Shown here: piece after piece, positions 1 through 7,950 of the stretch
Position numbering within the stretch: the first letter of the stretch is position 1
Layout: each line of letters starts with the position of its first letter
Assembly: GCA_003427395.1 (NCBI GenBank)
Contig: BFEA01000245.1
Coordinates: 1,878,595-1,903,444, forward strand
Reading direction: 5' to 3'
Length of the DNA: 24,850 nt
DNA from: Chara braunii
Taxonomy: Eukaryota; Streptophyta; Charophyceae; Charales; Characeae
The notes under the pieces: generated by a model
What the model saw: the letters and a program-made list of their open reading frames with translations, nothing else
Database searches by the model: none
What the model was told of the DNA's origin: nothing
Program-made: the position numbers and the translations under genes

Positions 1-70
1 GGGACTTCAGCCTGGGGGGAACGTAGGAACGGGGGGAGGATAGCGGATCGGGGGGAAAGAAAAAGATATG

Positions 71-146
71 AAGAAGAAGAAGAAGGAGAAGAAGAAGAAG
101 AAGAAGAAGAAGAAGAAGAAGAAGAAGAAGAAGAAGAAGAAAAAAT
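71..146. repeat. (GAA)n microsatellite
   Basis: About 25 consecutive GAA/AAG triplets, with one GGA interruption near 86, ending in a short A run. It is a purine tract on the plus strand. On the minus strand it lies downstream of the tRNA-iMet-like site at 313-324, so it may sit in the leader of a partly captured retroelement. Confidence 0.95.
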
Positions 147-312
147 CCGTTGCTTACCTGGCAGTGACGACGATGGGGATCTAGGCAGCGACGAAGATCG
201 TGGCAACGGCGATGGTCACGGCAGCAGCAAGATCACGGCGGCGACGAAGGTCTCGGCAACGACGAGGATTGCGGCGGCGTCGAAGGTCACGGCGGGGATG
301 GGGGAGCGAACT

Positions 313-324
313 GCTCCGATACCA
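313..324 (-). other. Candidate tRNA-iMet primer-binding site at an LTR edge
   Basis: The plus strand reads GCTCCGATACCA, which matches the 3' end of plant initiator tRNA-Met (GCTCTGATACCA) at 11 of 12 bases. On the minus strand this is a TGGTATCGGAGC primer-binding site. One base away the plus strand begins TGTAACGGG, i.e. the minus-strand sequence upstream ends CCCGTTACA, as the TG..CA rule for LTR ends predicts. The implied element runs leftwards out of the window and its 5' LTR would occupy 326 to perhaps 600. I could not find the LTR's outer end, so this is suggestive only. Confidence 0.4.
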
Positions 325-496
325 GTGTAACGGGCGCAGAGGCAGAGGACGAGGAAGGAGCAGAGGGAGAGAGAGAGTGAGAGCACATACACACACTCAC
401 TCACTCACGCGACTGGACTCGACCGGACGCAGACACAGTGGCAAGGCACAAAGTCGAAGTCTTGGATTCCGAATGCCGAAACAGCAAGTCACACTG

Positions 497-592
497 AGTA
501 CGAGTACAGCGGCAGAAAACTGGTACGAGACTGGTCCCCGTACCGTACGGGGAGCCGGTATACGTACCGGTGACACGTACGGTACCAGGGGC
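497..592. repeat. GTAC-rich palindrome cluster
   Basis: Eight GTAC tetramers occur in under 100 bp. They include a perfect 8-bp-arm palindrome at 536-552 (CCCCGTAC, one central base, GTACGGGG) and a near-palindrome at 555-570 (CCGGTA...TACCGG), with further GTAC-containing sequence to 586. The segment could form nested hairpins. It lies inside the possible LTR defined by the site at 313-324 and just upstream of the pseudogene at 627. Confidence 0.7.
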
Positions 593-626
593 ATTTCTGC
601 AAAGGCCCCAAGGGCAGAACTGAAAA

Positions 627-2320
627 ATGCGGTATTTGAAAGTGGTGCCCGGATTGCAGCATGGCGCCAGTTGTCGAAAATCCTACGGTACCGAAGAAGG
701 GGTTTGGAAAAAGGGTGCCAGGCCGAAAATGGGATGCAGCCGAAACAGCAAAAAGATAGACCAGGGATCGAGCCCTGGCGGAGTCCGTAACAAAAATGAT
801 GAAGATGGGGAGGAGGAAGAGGATGATTTGGACGATCCCGACTTCAAGCTGCGTCCACCCGGTCCCAATGATGACTCCGAGCCTGAGATGAGCGACCTCA
901 CAAGGTCTTCTCCGCCCATTGACACAACTCTAGATGAGAGCAATGTTTGTTCCGTCTTGCCAGCATTATGCCCTTCGAGGACGGACATGCTTGTCGATGA
1001 TGAGGTTGATCGGGCTGCAGCAAGGTCCCTTGCTGAGAGGGATCACGCTATTGTGAAGGAGTGGATCGACCGCATGTATGTACCGCATAAGGCAGAAGAC
1101 AAGCGCCAGATGAGCGCAATCGTACCACAGCTCCGATACCAAATTGCAAGGAAGATGAGCATTAGTGAACTTCAGCAATCATACAGCATCATACATATGA
1201 GTCCAGAGAGTCTTGACCTCGAACCACAGCAGAATTGCATCACGAGATACACCAAATAAGAACACACCAAGAGTTTTCCTCCCCCTTCAAGACTCGACAG
1301 GGCAACATCAGTGACAAGAGCAGGAGGAGCAACACCTGCAACACTGACAGCAGCAGGTGCAGCAGCGGCAGACACACCTGTAGAAGTCCCAGCAGAAGCA
1401 GGAGTGGAAGCAGCAGCGCCAGATGCTCCCGTAGAAGTGTCAGCAGCAGCAGGATCAGCAGCACCGTCTGTAACAGTGGCAGCCGTGGTGGCAGCAGCAG
1501 TGCCAGATGCACCCGTGGAAGTGCCAGCAGCAGCAGGATCAGCAGCACCGACTGAAGCAGCGGCACTGGCAACTGCAGTGGCAGGTGTGGCAGCTGCAGT
1601 GACAGGTATGGCAGCTACAACAAGAGCAGCCGTAGCAGTGGCTGGGCCACCCGTTGTGGCAGATGCAACAGGGTCAGCTACACCAACTTCAACAATAGGC
1701 GCTGAAGCGCAAGCTGAAGGCAAACAGCTGAAAAAGGATCAGCAGCAGATGCCACAGCAGCACCTGCAGGAGTATGGTTTTCAGCACAAGCAGCAGCAAG
1801 AGCAGGAGCAGGAGAAACAGCTTGAGGAACAGCAGATCCCACAGCAGCAAGAGCAGAAGCAGCACCTGGAGCAGGAGAAGCAGCAACAGCAGCCGGAAAA
1901 GCATGAAATGAAACATCTGCAGCTGCAATAGCGGCAAGACAGTGAGCAGCCGCAACATGCCGAGACATCTGCAGCACCGGCACAACACTTGGTCCAGTGC
2001 CCTCCTCTCCCGCGCCTGGATGACAACCTCATTCGCGACAACCTGGATATCAGTAGGGTGGGCAGAAAAAGGAAGCCCATCCAGCTCAAACGATTGCTGC
2101 CCCGGTAGCCAAACGGGGGCGTGGCAGGCCGCTCAAAGGAGAACAAAGACCTGCGGCTCCACCAAATCCACCGCCTGCACCTCCGTCAAGACCGCGCCGC
2201 AGACAATGCAAGGGAAAGACATTCAGAGGACACTGCGCGGTAATCCAGGATGGTAGTACATCAAAGGAAGATAGCAGTGAAAGCAAGGCATGGAGCGAGT
2301 CGGACCCGGAGTGGAAGTAA
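627..2320 (+). pseudogene. Broken gene for an acidic, Ala/Gln-rich AT-hook protein
   Basis: One reading frame runs from 627 to 2106, interrupted by TAA at 1257-1259, TAG at 1929-1931 and TAG at 2106-2108. The protein then continues one frame over and ends at TAA 2318-2320. In order it shows a basic N-terminus, an acidic stretch (GEEEEDDLDDPD), a block with AERDHAIVKEWIDRMY and ISELQQSYSIIHM, an Ala-rich tract made of GCA codons (about 1311-1690), a Gln-rich tract (about 1741-1920), a basic GRKRKP motif, an AT-hook (KRGRGRPLKG, about 2111-2140), a proline-rich stretch and an acidic/serine C-terminus. AT-hooks bind the minor groove of AT-rich DNA, so a nuclear DNA-binding role for the ancestor is inferred. 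The block at 1150-1262 recurs at about 15030, 16955 and 17400. I do not recognise the family. An alternative is a multi-exon gene, but the stops argue for decay. Confidence 0.55.
1311..1920 (+). repeat. GCA/CAG triplet-rich tract (Ala then Gln)
   Basis: Irregular GCA, GCAGCAGCA and CAGCAGCA runs encode an Ala-rich segment with a recurring DAPVEV..AAGSAAP unit (about 1425-1560) and then a Gln-rich segment. The DNA repeats explain both low-complexity protein tracts. The reverse strand and other frames also stay open because of composition, which produces several spurious reading frames. Confidence 0.8.
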
Positions 2321-2392
2321 AGTGTGGTGGGCTGCTGCAAGGAAGTACACGCATCATCTGAGAGTGGTGATAGTCTAATGCAGTCTTCGCTG

Positions 2393-2396
<4 letters not shown>

Positions 2397-2481
<85 letters not shown>

Positions 2482-2500
2482 TTCTCTCTCTTTCTCTCTC

Positions 2501-2537
<37 letters not shown>
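2397..2537. repeat. (CT)n microsatellite, ~140 bp
   Basis: Almost pure TC dinucleotides, with ACTC, TTTC and CC interruptions near 2476-2512. Reading frames across it (Leu/Ser on plus, Arg/Glu on minus) are artefacts. It begins 77 bp after the pseudogene stop at 2320. Confidence 0.98.
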
Positions 2538-2603
2538 GTAGATTCGGTGTTAATTCGCCTTCTTCTTCTTTTTCGACTTCTTTCTGCTGGTGGTTCTGCT
2601 TCA

Positions 2604-2609
2604 AATAAA
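2604..2609 (+). terminator. Possible polyadenylation signal AATAAA
   Basis: AATAAA lies 284 bp after the terminal stop of the pseudogene, beyond the CT tract, in T-rich sequence. It could be the old 3' end of that gene. Hexamers of this kind also occur by chance and I see no other support. Confidence 0.2.
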
Positions 2610-3017
2610 TGTGGACTGAGTATTCGAGTCATTCGGGAAGATGTGTCCGTATGTTTTCCATATGCTGCCTCTACACCATGAAGTCTTGCTGACTTCCGCA
2701 GTTTATGATGTGTATCATTAGTGCAGGGCAGGTTTCATGGTCGTTTTTCGTTTCTTTCGGTCAGTCCCCCAGGTGGATTATCTCTTGTCGGTGCCTTGTG
2801 TGGCAAGAGATAATCCTTGCTGTTGGATGGTGTTCTGTTGGATGTTGTTGGAAACCTTGCTCTTGTCATTGGACAGTGCGAATCCTGTTGGAAACCTTCC
2901 CATTGGATGTTATTTTGGTTGTTGTTCATCAGCATTCGTGTTCGTCTTTTTTTTCTGTGCTCCTAGTCTTGTTTTATTTCTGTTACAATCCTCGCTTCCC
3001 GAAGAAAGACAATGCCA

Positions 3018-3690
3018 TACAATTGCAACTGAGTGGAAGAAGAAGAGCATGTGCACCTGCGAAGACCAATGCCAAATCCCCCTTCTCTGGCCACCACCCC
3101 CAACCTCCGACAGGACAAACTGCTCCTGCCCCCCGCGGCCCCGCTCCTGCCCCCCTCCACCCGGTACTCGAAGAGGAAATTATCTGCGAATAGAGAAAGA
3201 TCAAAGAACTGCTCTAGAAAAGCCCACACTCAGAGCTGACGTGCCGTGCAGGGTTCCAGAATCCAATGGAAGAACTGGCAGAATTCAAAAACGACATACA
3301 CTGATCTGGACAATCATCAGCAGGAACCACAGACCTCAATCTGGAATTCATGCTTCAGTTATCAACAGGCAACTTCAGCGCTTCCTCTCGGGGGCAGTAG
3401 GAAGTTGATCAAAAGAGAGAGTGAGAACATAGGACTATGCCATCAAGCTTTTTCATCTGCAATTCTAGCTGTTCAACTGACAAATTTGACAGACAGAAAC
3501 ATGCCAATGAATGGGCTCATGTCTCCATTCAGTCAATCTCCTTGGCGAGAGCACAATGGCAATCAATGCTGCCCCACTGGCAGTCTACCCCCTCGGTAGT
3601 TGAGTCCACCCCCCTCATCCCACAGCTTCACGGCAAATATCAAAATGAGCCTAAAAAAGGAAAAAAAACAGCGGATTTGGACACTGCGTA
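3018..3690 (+). pseudogene. Remnant of a Pro-rich/coiled-coil-like gene
   Basis: Plus frame 2 reads a proline-rich stretch (PTGQTAPAPRGPAPAPLHPV, about 3110-3170), then a charged part with PMEELAEFKNDIH near 3266-3304, then after several stops a long clean stretch (3437-3688) ending LIPQLHGKY...KKTADLDTA. Pieces of the neighbouring frame (IWTIISR, INRQLQRFLSGAVGS) look coding-like too, so the original gene appears split by both stops and frameshifts. The charged part suggests a coiled coil, as in retroelement gag proteins, but no catalytic or metal-binding motif is visible. I do not recognise the family. It sits immediately left of the LTR-like block at 3962, so a decayed gag is one possibility. 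Confidence 0.4.
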
Positions 3691-3818
3691 ATCAATGTTG
3701 CCCCACGAGCAGTTGATCTCCTCGATAGTTGAGCCCAACCTCCTCATCCCCCAGCTTCAATGCAAATATCAAAATAAGCTTAAGGCAAAAAAAAAAAAAA
3801 AACCGGATTTGGACATAT
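3562..3818 (+). repeat. Tandem duplication, two ~129-bp units
   Basis: Unit A (3562-3690) and unit B (3691-3818) align end to end: both start ATCAATG(C/T)TGCCCCAC, share ATAGTTGAG/GTAGTTGAG, CCTCATCCC and AAATATCAAAAT, and end with an A run followed by CGGATTTGGACA. Identity is about 80 percent by eye. In protein terms each unit repeats MLPH...LIPQL..KYQN, so the duplication copied the C-terminus of the adjacent pseudogene. The A run has expanded in unit B. Confidence 0.85.
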
Positions 3819-3849
3819 CAATCTGAGTGCAAATAGGCCTCTCAATCCA

Positions 3850-3962
3850 TTTTTTTTTTTTTTTGGGGGGGGGTGCGTTTTGGTCCTGCCCGGGTACCCC
3901 GGGCAAGTGGGACCTCGGGCGATTTGGCCCGGGTCGCCCGGCCGGGCAGGCCGGGCGGAGCG
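3850..3962. other. T/G homopolymer run and GC-rich hairpin island
   Basis: A T run is followed directly by a G run (3850-3873), then a very GC-rich stretch rich in CCCGGG and GGCCGGGC. It contains a perfect 8-bp hairpin at 3887-3905 (TGCCCGGG, loop TAC, CCCGGGCA) and a further GGGCGA...TCGCCC inverted pair (3917-3939). It contrasts sharply with the surrounding composition and marks the outer edge of the LTR-like block. Confidence 0.7.
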
Positions 3963-4214
3963 ACTTAGGTGGCTTTGCAATCAGACTCACTTTCATTCAC
4001 ACTTTACATGCATGCAAACAGTAGCGCAGAAGACTGGCGACGTGCGCCCACTCAATACTCAGAGATATGGCAACCCAGATATGAGTTCAGTTCCAATGGC
4101 TATGGTGTCACAGCGCCCATACAACTCTCTGTTCGCATGCCCTGGATCACCCTGGATATCCCACGCACAACACTCTACTCACTCTCACACACTCACACAC
4201 TGAACACCAACTAC

Positions 4215-4292
4215 AGCTATGGCGGCTATGGCCGCCTCTACCCTATCGCTATGAGCTATGGCGGCTATGGCCGCCTCTACCCTATCGCTATG
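4215..4292. repeat. Perfect 39-bp tandem duplication
   Basis: The 39-bp unit at 4215-4253 is repeated without a mismatch at 4254-4292. Each unit itself contains the inner near-repeat GGCGGCTATGGCCGCC. The second LTR-like copy has only one GCTATGGCCGC motif at this position (13388-13398), so the duplication is specific to copy 1 and recent. It lies on the promoter-distal side of the TATA box. Confidence 0.95.
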
Positions 4293-4417
4293 ACTAAGCT
4301 TCGTCTCTCTGCCCACTTCGTCTTCGAGCTCACTGCAGACCTCCTTGCACAAGTCACTGTGGCAGCGCTTCCGCATGGCTCACGCAGGAACGAATGAATG
4401 GCTGGGCGCTGCCTCTT

Positions 4418-4425
4418 GATTTATA
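4418..4425 (-). promoter_or_regulatory. TATA box in LTR-like copy 1
   Basis: The minus strand reads TATAAATC. The same octamer with the same flanks (AGAAG before, AAG.GGCA after) is kept at 13527-13534 in copy 2 while surrounding bases differ by about a quarter, which suggests a real core promoter. Transcription would run leftwards. Confidence 0.5.
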
Positions 4426-4770
4426 CTTCTGCAGTGCGTTGGTCTGGCCCTTTTCCCAGGCCCGATGTGCACACAGTCCCATGCGGTACTTACTTGACTG
4501 GACCGGACTGCCTAGGACTGGGACTGCTGACTCAGCATGGGCAGACTCCACCACTTGCCTCGCCACTTGCCCACTTGCCTTAGCCTAAGCGTGGGACACT
4601 CCGAAGGCCACTACTCAGACCTTCCGGAAGGCCGTGGACTTGGCCTTTCGGTACTGTAGCAGCTACGACTTTGACCCTTCTGGACTGTAGCAGCTACAAC
4701 CCTGACTCTTTGAGAAGGCTACAGCTACGACCTCTAGACCTGACTGGGACTCCTATCCGACAGGTCTACA

Positions 4771-4966
4771 GATCGAACCCATGCTAACTATGGACCCTAC
4801 GACAACCTATCAACTGTTACAAGTACACAGGTCACGGGTTCAACTCTACGGGTCACAGGTAAGGTGGGGACTAGGGTTCGAGCCCTGGGATCTGCATCAG
4901 CTACTGCGATCTGGTGAATACCGTTTCACTCCCGCCGGCCTAAATTGGAGGTCCTCCGAGAATAAC
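4771..4966 (-). other. 3' untranslated stretch of the Ty3/gypsy element
   Basis: Lies between the pol stop (4967) and LTR-like copy 1. Another frame here on the minus strand reads SEDLQFRPAGVKR, which looks like a frameshifted continuation of the polyprotein tail. It also holds a hairpin-like AGGGTTCGAGCCCT at 4873-4886. No other feature is seen. Confidence 0.35.
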
Positions 4967-5437
4967 TCAGTCCAAGGCAGGACCTTTACCTTTCTGATCT
5001 CTCTCGTAGGCTCTAACTATATCGGGAGCTGTTTCTAGAAGTTCTGATCTCGTGAACCAGCGGTCATCCTCCGGTTCCTGATATGCAAACCGGACCTTAT
5101 TCTGCTTCTGTGGACGACCTGTACCTCCTGTTCTGAACACATTTTCACCTACAATGCCGTCAATGTCATATCTTCCGTCCATGTCCGGAGGGATCACGGA
5201 CCGTCTAGAGGGAAACTGCAGACTTGTGACACACGGCGGTAACTTTGATGCGTGAAATACGGGGTAGGTGTGGAGGTGTGCTGGGTTCTCTATAGTATAG
5301 GACGGTCCATCTTCTCCGCCCTTAACTTCTAGAACCGGCCATGGTCCTCTATATGCGGGCAGTAACTGCTGCGAGATGTTCTCCTCAGGTGCAAACTCCT
5401 TAGACTTGACCCAGACCAGGTCGCCTACCTGAAACTG
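4967..5437 (-). pseudogene. Pol C-terminal segment with chromodomain-like tail
   Basis: Same frame as the integrase. QFQVGDLVWVKSKEFAPEE and LLPAYRGPWPVLEV are the integrase C-terminal GPF/Y-type module (here RGPWPV), followed by TYPVFHASKLPPC, IPPDMDGRYDIDGIVGE and KVRFAYQEPEDDRWFTRSELL. That order (GPY/F, PVFHVS.L, chromodomain) is characteristic of chromoviruses. It ends at TGA 4967-4969. Confidence 0.8.
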
Positions 5438-6991
5438 CTATGGGCGACGGTGCTTATTAGCCTGTTCTATCATCCGGTGTTGGGCCTTCCTGAGGTTCTC
5501 AACAACAGTGACTATCTCTTTCTCATGTTGTATCGCGAACTCCCTGGTACCGGGCGGTAGCCTGTGAATCTGATCCCGGTTAAGTCCCTCAAACGGTCTA
5601 CGTGGTCTAAAGGACTTGTGCAACTCGTTGGGAGGGCGACAGTTGGACAAGTGCACGCTGTTATTGTATGCGCTGGCTACCTTGGGTAGCATCTCGTCCC
5701 AGTTGATCTGATCGGGTCTAATGTACATGCGCAGAACTTGCTGCAGGATCTTGTTCATCTGCTCTGTCTGACCGTTAGTCTCGGGATGGCGGCCAGACGA
5801 CATCAACAACTTTGACCCATAAACTTTCATAAGTTCCTGCCAGTTCTGGCTGGTGAAGAGAGTATCTCTATCGCTAACTATGGACAACGGGACTCCATGC
5901 TCACTAACCCAAAAATCAAAGAACTTCTGTATCACTAACTTTGTGCGTGCCTCTGCAGGCAAAGGAACAAAAATAACATACTTACTAAATCTATCAACTA
6001 CTACCATGACTTGGCTCTTACCGTGTCTACTCTCGACACCGGCATCCATGAAGTCAATGGAGACTGAATCTCCAGGCTGGTTTGGAATGGGCAAGGGTCT
6101 GAGAAGACCTAGAGAGGCACACGTAGTAATCTTGTTCCTCTGACAGACTTTACAATTGCGGACATACTCTATGCAGTCATTTTTCATTCCTGGCCATGTG
6201 TATGCGTGCATAAGATTGGCTAAAGTCTTTTGCCAACCGAAATGTCCCTCTGTATCATGGCATTCCCCTAAGATGAGACTGAGAATCTCCTCGCTGTTGG
6301 GAACGCATAAGCGGTTTAGTACATTAGTTTTCTCAAACAATAACCCCTCTTTAGTGCGGTAGTCTGGCTCAGTCTCTGGGGCCTCCTTAACCTTCTTGAG
6401 GAGGTCACTATAGATAGGGTCATGCGCATACGCCTGTCTAACTTTCTCTTCGAGGTCACTCCCTATATCCAGATAGTGAACTATGGGTCCAAAGTAGTAT
6501 GATCTCCTACTTAGAGCATCCGCAACTACATTGTACTTGCCCTTAACTGGCTTGAGCTCGAAGTCATATTGGTCTATCTCAGCGGCCCACCTAGTCAACT
6601 TAGGTGTCATCTTGGTCTGTGTCTTTAAACATCTAAGCGTTTCGTGGTCCCAGTACACTTTGAAGTGCCTCCCAAGCAGGTAATGCTTCCGGTGCTCTAA
6701 GGTCTGCCTAAGAGCATAGAATTCTCTCTCATACGTTGAGGTAGCAACCTTCTCTGAGGGCATCCTCGCTGACATGAACTCTACGGGTCTGTAGCCATTG
6801 TCGCCGTCTTGCTATAACACGGCGCCTATACCATACTGATGTGCGTCTGTAGTGACGACAAATGGCAAGGACAGATCTGCTACTTTGAGGACAGGATACT
6901 CTATTAACGCGCGCTTCAACTTCTTTAGCGCAGACGTACAGTCTTTATCCCATCGCCAGATCGCCTCTTTCTTGAGCAACCTGCGCAAGGG
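5438..6991 (-). pseudogene. RNase H and integrase, catalytic residues mostly kept
   Basis: RNase H begins FVVTTDAHQYGIGAVL, meets TAG at 6812, and continues from EFMSARMPSEKVATSTYEREFYALRQ to KGKYNVVADALSRR. The integrase zinc-binding HHCC is present (H-x4-H in CHDTEGHFG; C-x2-C in NCKVCQ, near 6259-6143). The core has DFMD (Asp codon near 6055), SDRD (near 5872) and NGQTEQMN (Glu near 5764), with 35 residues between the second Asp and the Glu, the canonical D,D-35-E. Integrase would join element cDNA to chromosomal DNA. TAG at 5438 separates it from the C-terminal segment, which stays in the same frame. Confidence 0.92.
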
Positions 6992-7147
6992 CAAAGCGAA
7001 ATTCTCGAAATAGAATTGAAGTTGTTTTACCAGTCAATTCAGTTTTGAATCGATACAAAGTTCGAGTAATAGATCTAGGAATAAAACTACTTGTCTCATA
7101 AGCTATTGAATCAACATTAGTAAGAATGCCTAAATGAAAAGTTTGAG
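6992..7147 (-). other. 156-bp AT-rich insertion resembling plastid cemA
   Basis: RT/RNase H homology stops after RNFSTIVA and resumes at PLRRLLKKEAIW; the 156 bp between are foreign and AT-rich. On the minus strand one frame is open across the whole insertion: it reads TFHLGILTNVDSIAYETS, then FIPRSITRTLYRFKTELTGK, then TTSILFREFRFAL. IPRSI.RT..RF..EL....EFR strongly resembles the N-terminal part of CemA/PxcA (plastid envelope and cyanobacterial proton-exchange proteins) as I recall that family. The codon use (ACT, AGA, TTT, ATT) is organelle-like. I infer a nuclear plastid-DNA insertion. The length is a multiple of three, but the pol frame meets a stop inside it. Confidence 0.5.
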
Positions 7148-7950
7148 AGCGACAATAGTAGAGAAGTTCCTCACGAACTTCCTGTAGTAATTAGCTAACC
7201 CCAGAAACGACCGCGACTCTGTCAATGTGCGGGGTGTCGGCCAGTCTCTAATTGTCGCGATCTTACTGTCCTCAGGCTTGATTTCATCTCCGTCTAATAC
7301 GTGGCCCAAGTACAGGACTTGCATCTTGGCCCACTCGCACTTCTTTGCATTGATCTTGAAGTTAAATTCTCTTAGCTTCTCCAAGACCTGCCTCAAATGA
7401 CCCTGGTGCTCCTAGAGGGTCCTACTGAATACTAGGATGTCGTCTAAGTCAACTACGATGAACCTATCTAACCAAGGCCTAAACAGATAATTCATACATT
7501 GCTGAAATGTCGTTCGCGCATTGGTCAGTCCAAAGGGCATCACTATGAACTCATAATGCCTATATCTAGTCCGGAACGCAGTCTTGTACCTTGTACTGGT
7601 CATCAGGATGGACTTCTATCTGATGATAACCGGACTTCAAATCTATCTTTGAGAAATACTTGCACCCCTGCACTCGATCTAAGAGATCGTCTTTCCTGGG
7701 CAGTGGTTCAGCATTCTTAACGGTAATCGTATTCAGACCCCTATAGTTTATACACATGCGCAACTCTCCTTCCTTCTCGGGGACAACCAAAATAGGTGCT
7801 CCAAAAGGAGACGGACTGGGCCTAATCCAACCCTTCTCAAGGAATTCATCCAATGCTTGCGCAACTCCTCTAACTCTCTAGGGGACATCCTGTAAACTGC
7901 TCCCTTAGGAGTTCTACTGCCATATTCTATCTCTATCATGTGCTGGATCG
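7148..7950 (-). pseudogene. Reverse transcriptase domain, inactivated
   Basis: Recognisable RT motifs are GWIRPSPSPFGAPILVV, LRMCINYRGLN, YFSKIDLKSGYHQI (first catalytic Asp codon 7641-7643), [26 protein letters not shown], and the thumb LYLGHVLDGDEIKPEDSKI and FLGLANYYRKFV. The YxDD box reads D-L-D-D: the conserved Tyr is Asp (codon 7448-7450), which should impair polymerisation. A 7-bp duplication (7583-7596) restores the frame lost near 7855. TAG at 7412 sits where the family has Gln (TL*EHQGHLRQ). The domain would copy element RNA into cDNA if intact. Confidence 0.9.
7583..7596. repeat. 7-bp tandem duplication in RT
   Basis: The plus strand reads CTTGTAC twice in a row. Removing one copy would join HPDDQYK directly to TAFRTRY in one frame, so this is a slippage-type insertion that shifts the frame by one base. 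Confidence 0.9.

Larger units (their letters stand above)
3962..4770 (-). mobile_element. LTR-like repeat, copy 1 (promoter-bearing, minus strand)
   Basis: The part at about 4263-4770 is clearly homologous (about 75 percent by eye) and in the same orientation as 13386-13847. Shared blocks include GCACAAGTCACTG, CTTGATTTATACTTCT, CCACTTGCC and GTAGCAGCTACGA. On the minus strand the block begins TGTAGACCTG at 4770 and has a TATAAATC box at 4418-4425. It lies 196 bp beyond the stop of the minus-strand pol at 4967, where a 3' LTR would be expected. The left edge is uncertain. I see no convincing polypurine tract at 4770, although purine-rich sequence occurs on the minus strand at 4924-4941. The alternative is an independent solo LTR. 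Confidence 0.55.

Noticed and set aside
200-790. 196-codon Arg-rich plus-strand frame
   Set aside because: Driven by CGA/CGG-rich low-complexity DNA and the LTR-like segment; no domain, and it crosses the primer-site boundary and the palindrome cluster.
2086-2632. Glu/Arg and Leu/Ser frames over the CT tract
   Set aside because: Pure translation of a dinucleotide repeat.
3827-4397. Plus-strand frames over the GC island and LTR-like block
   Set aside because: The SYGGYGRLYPIAM repeat is the translation of the 39-bp duplication; no homologous frame in copy 2.
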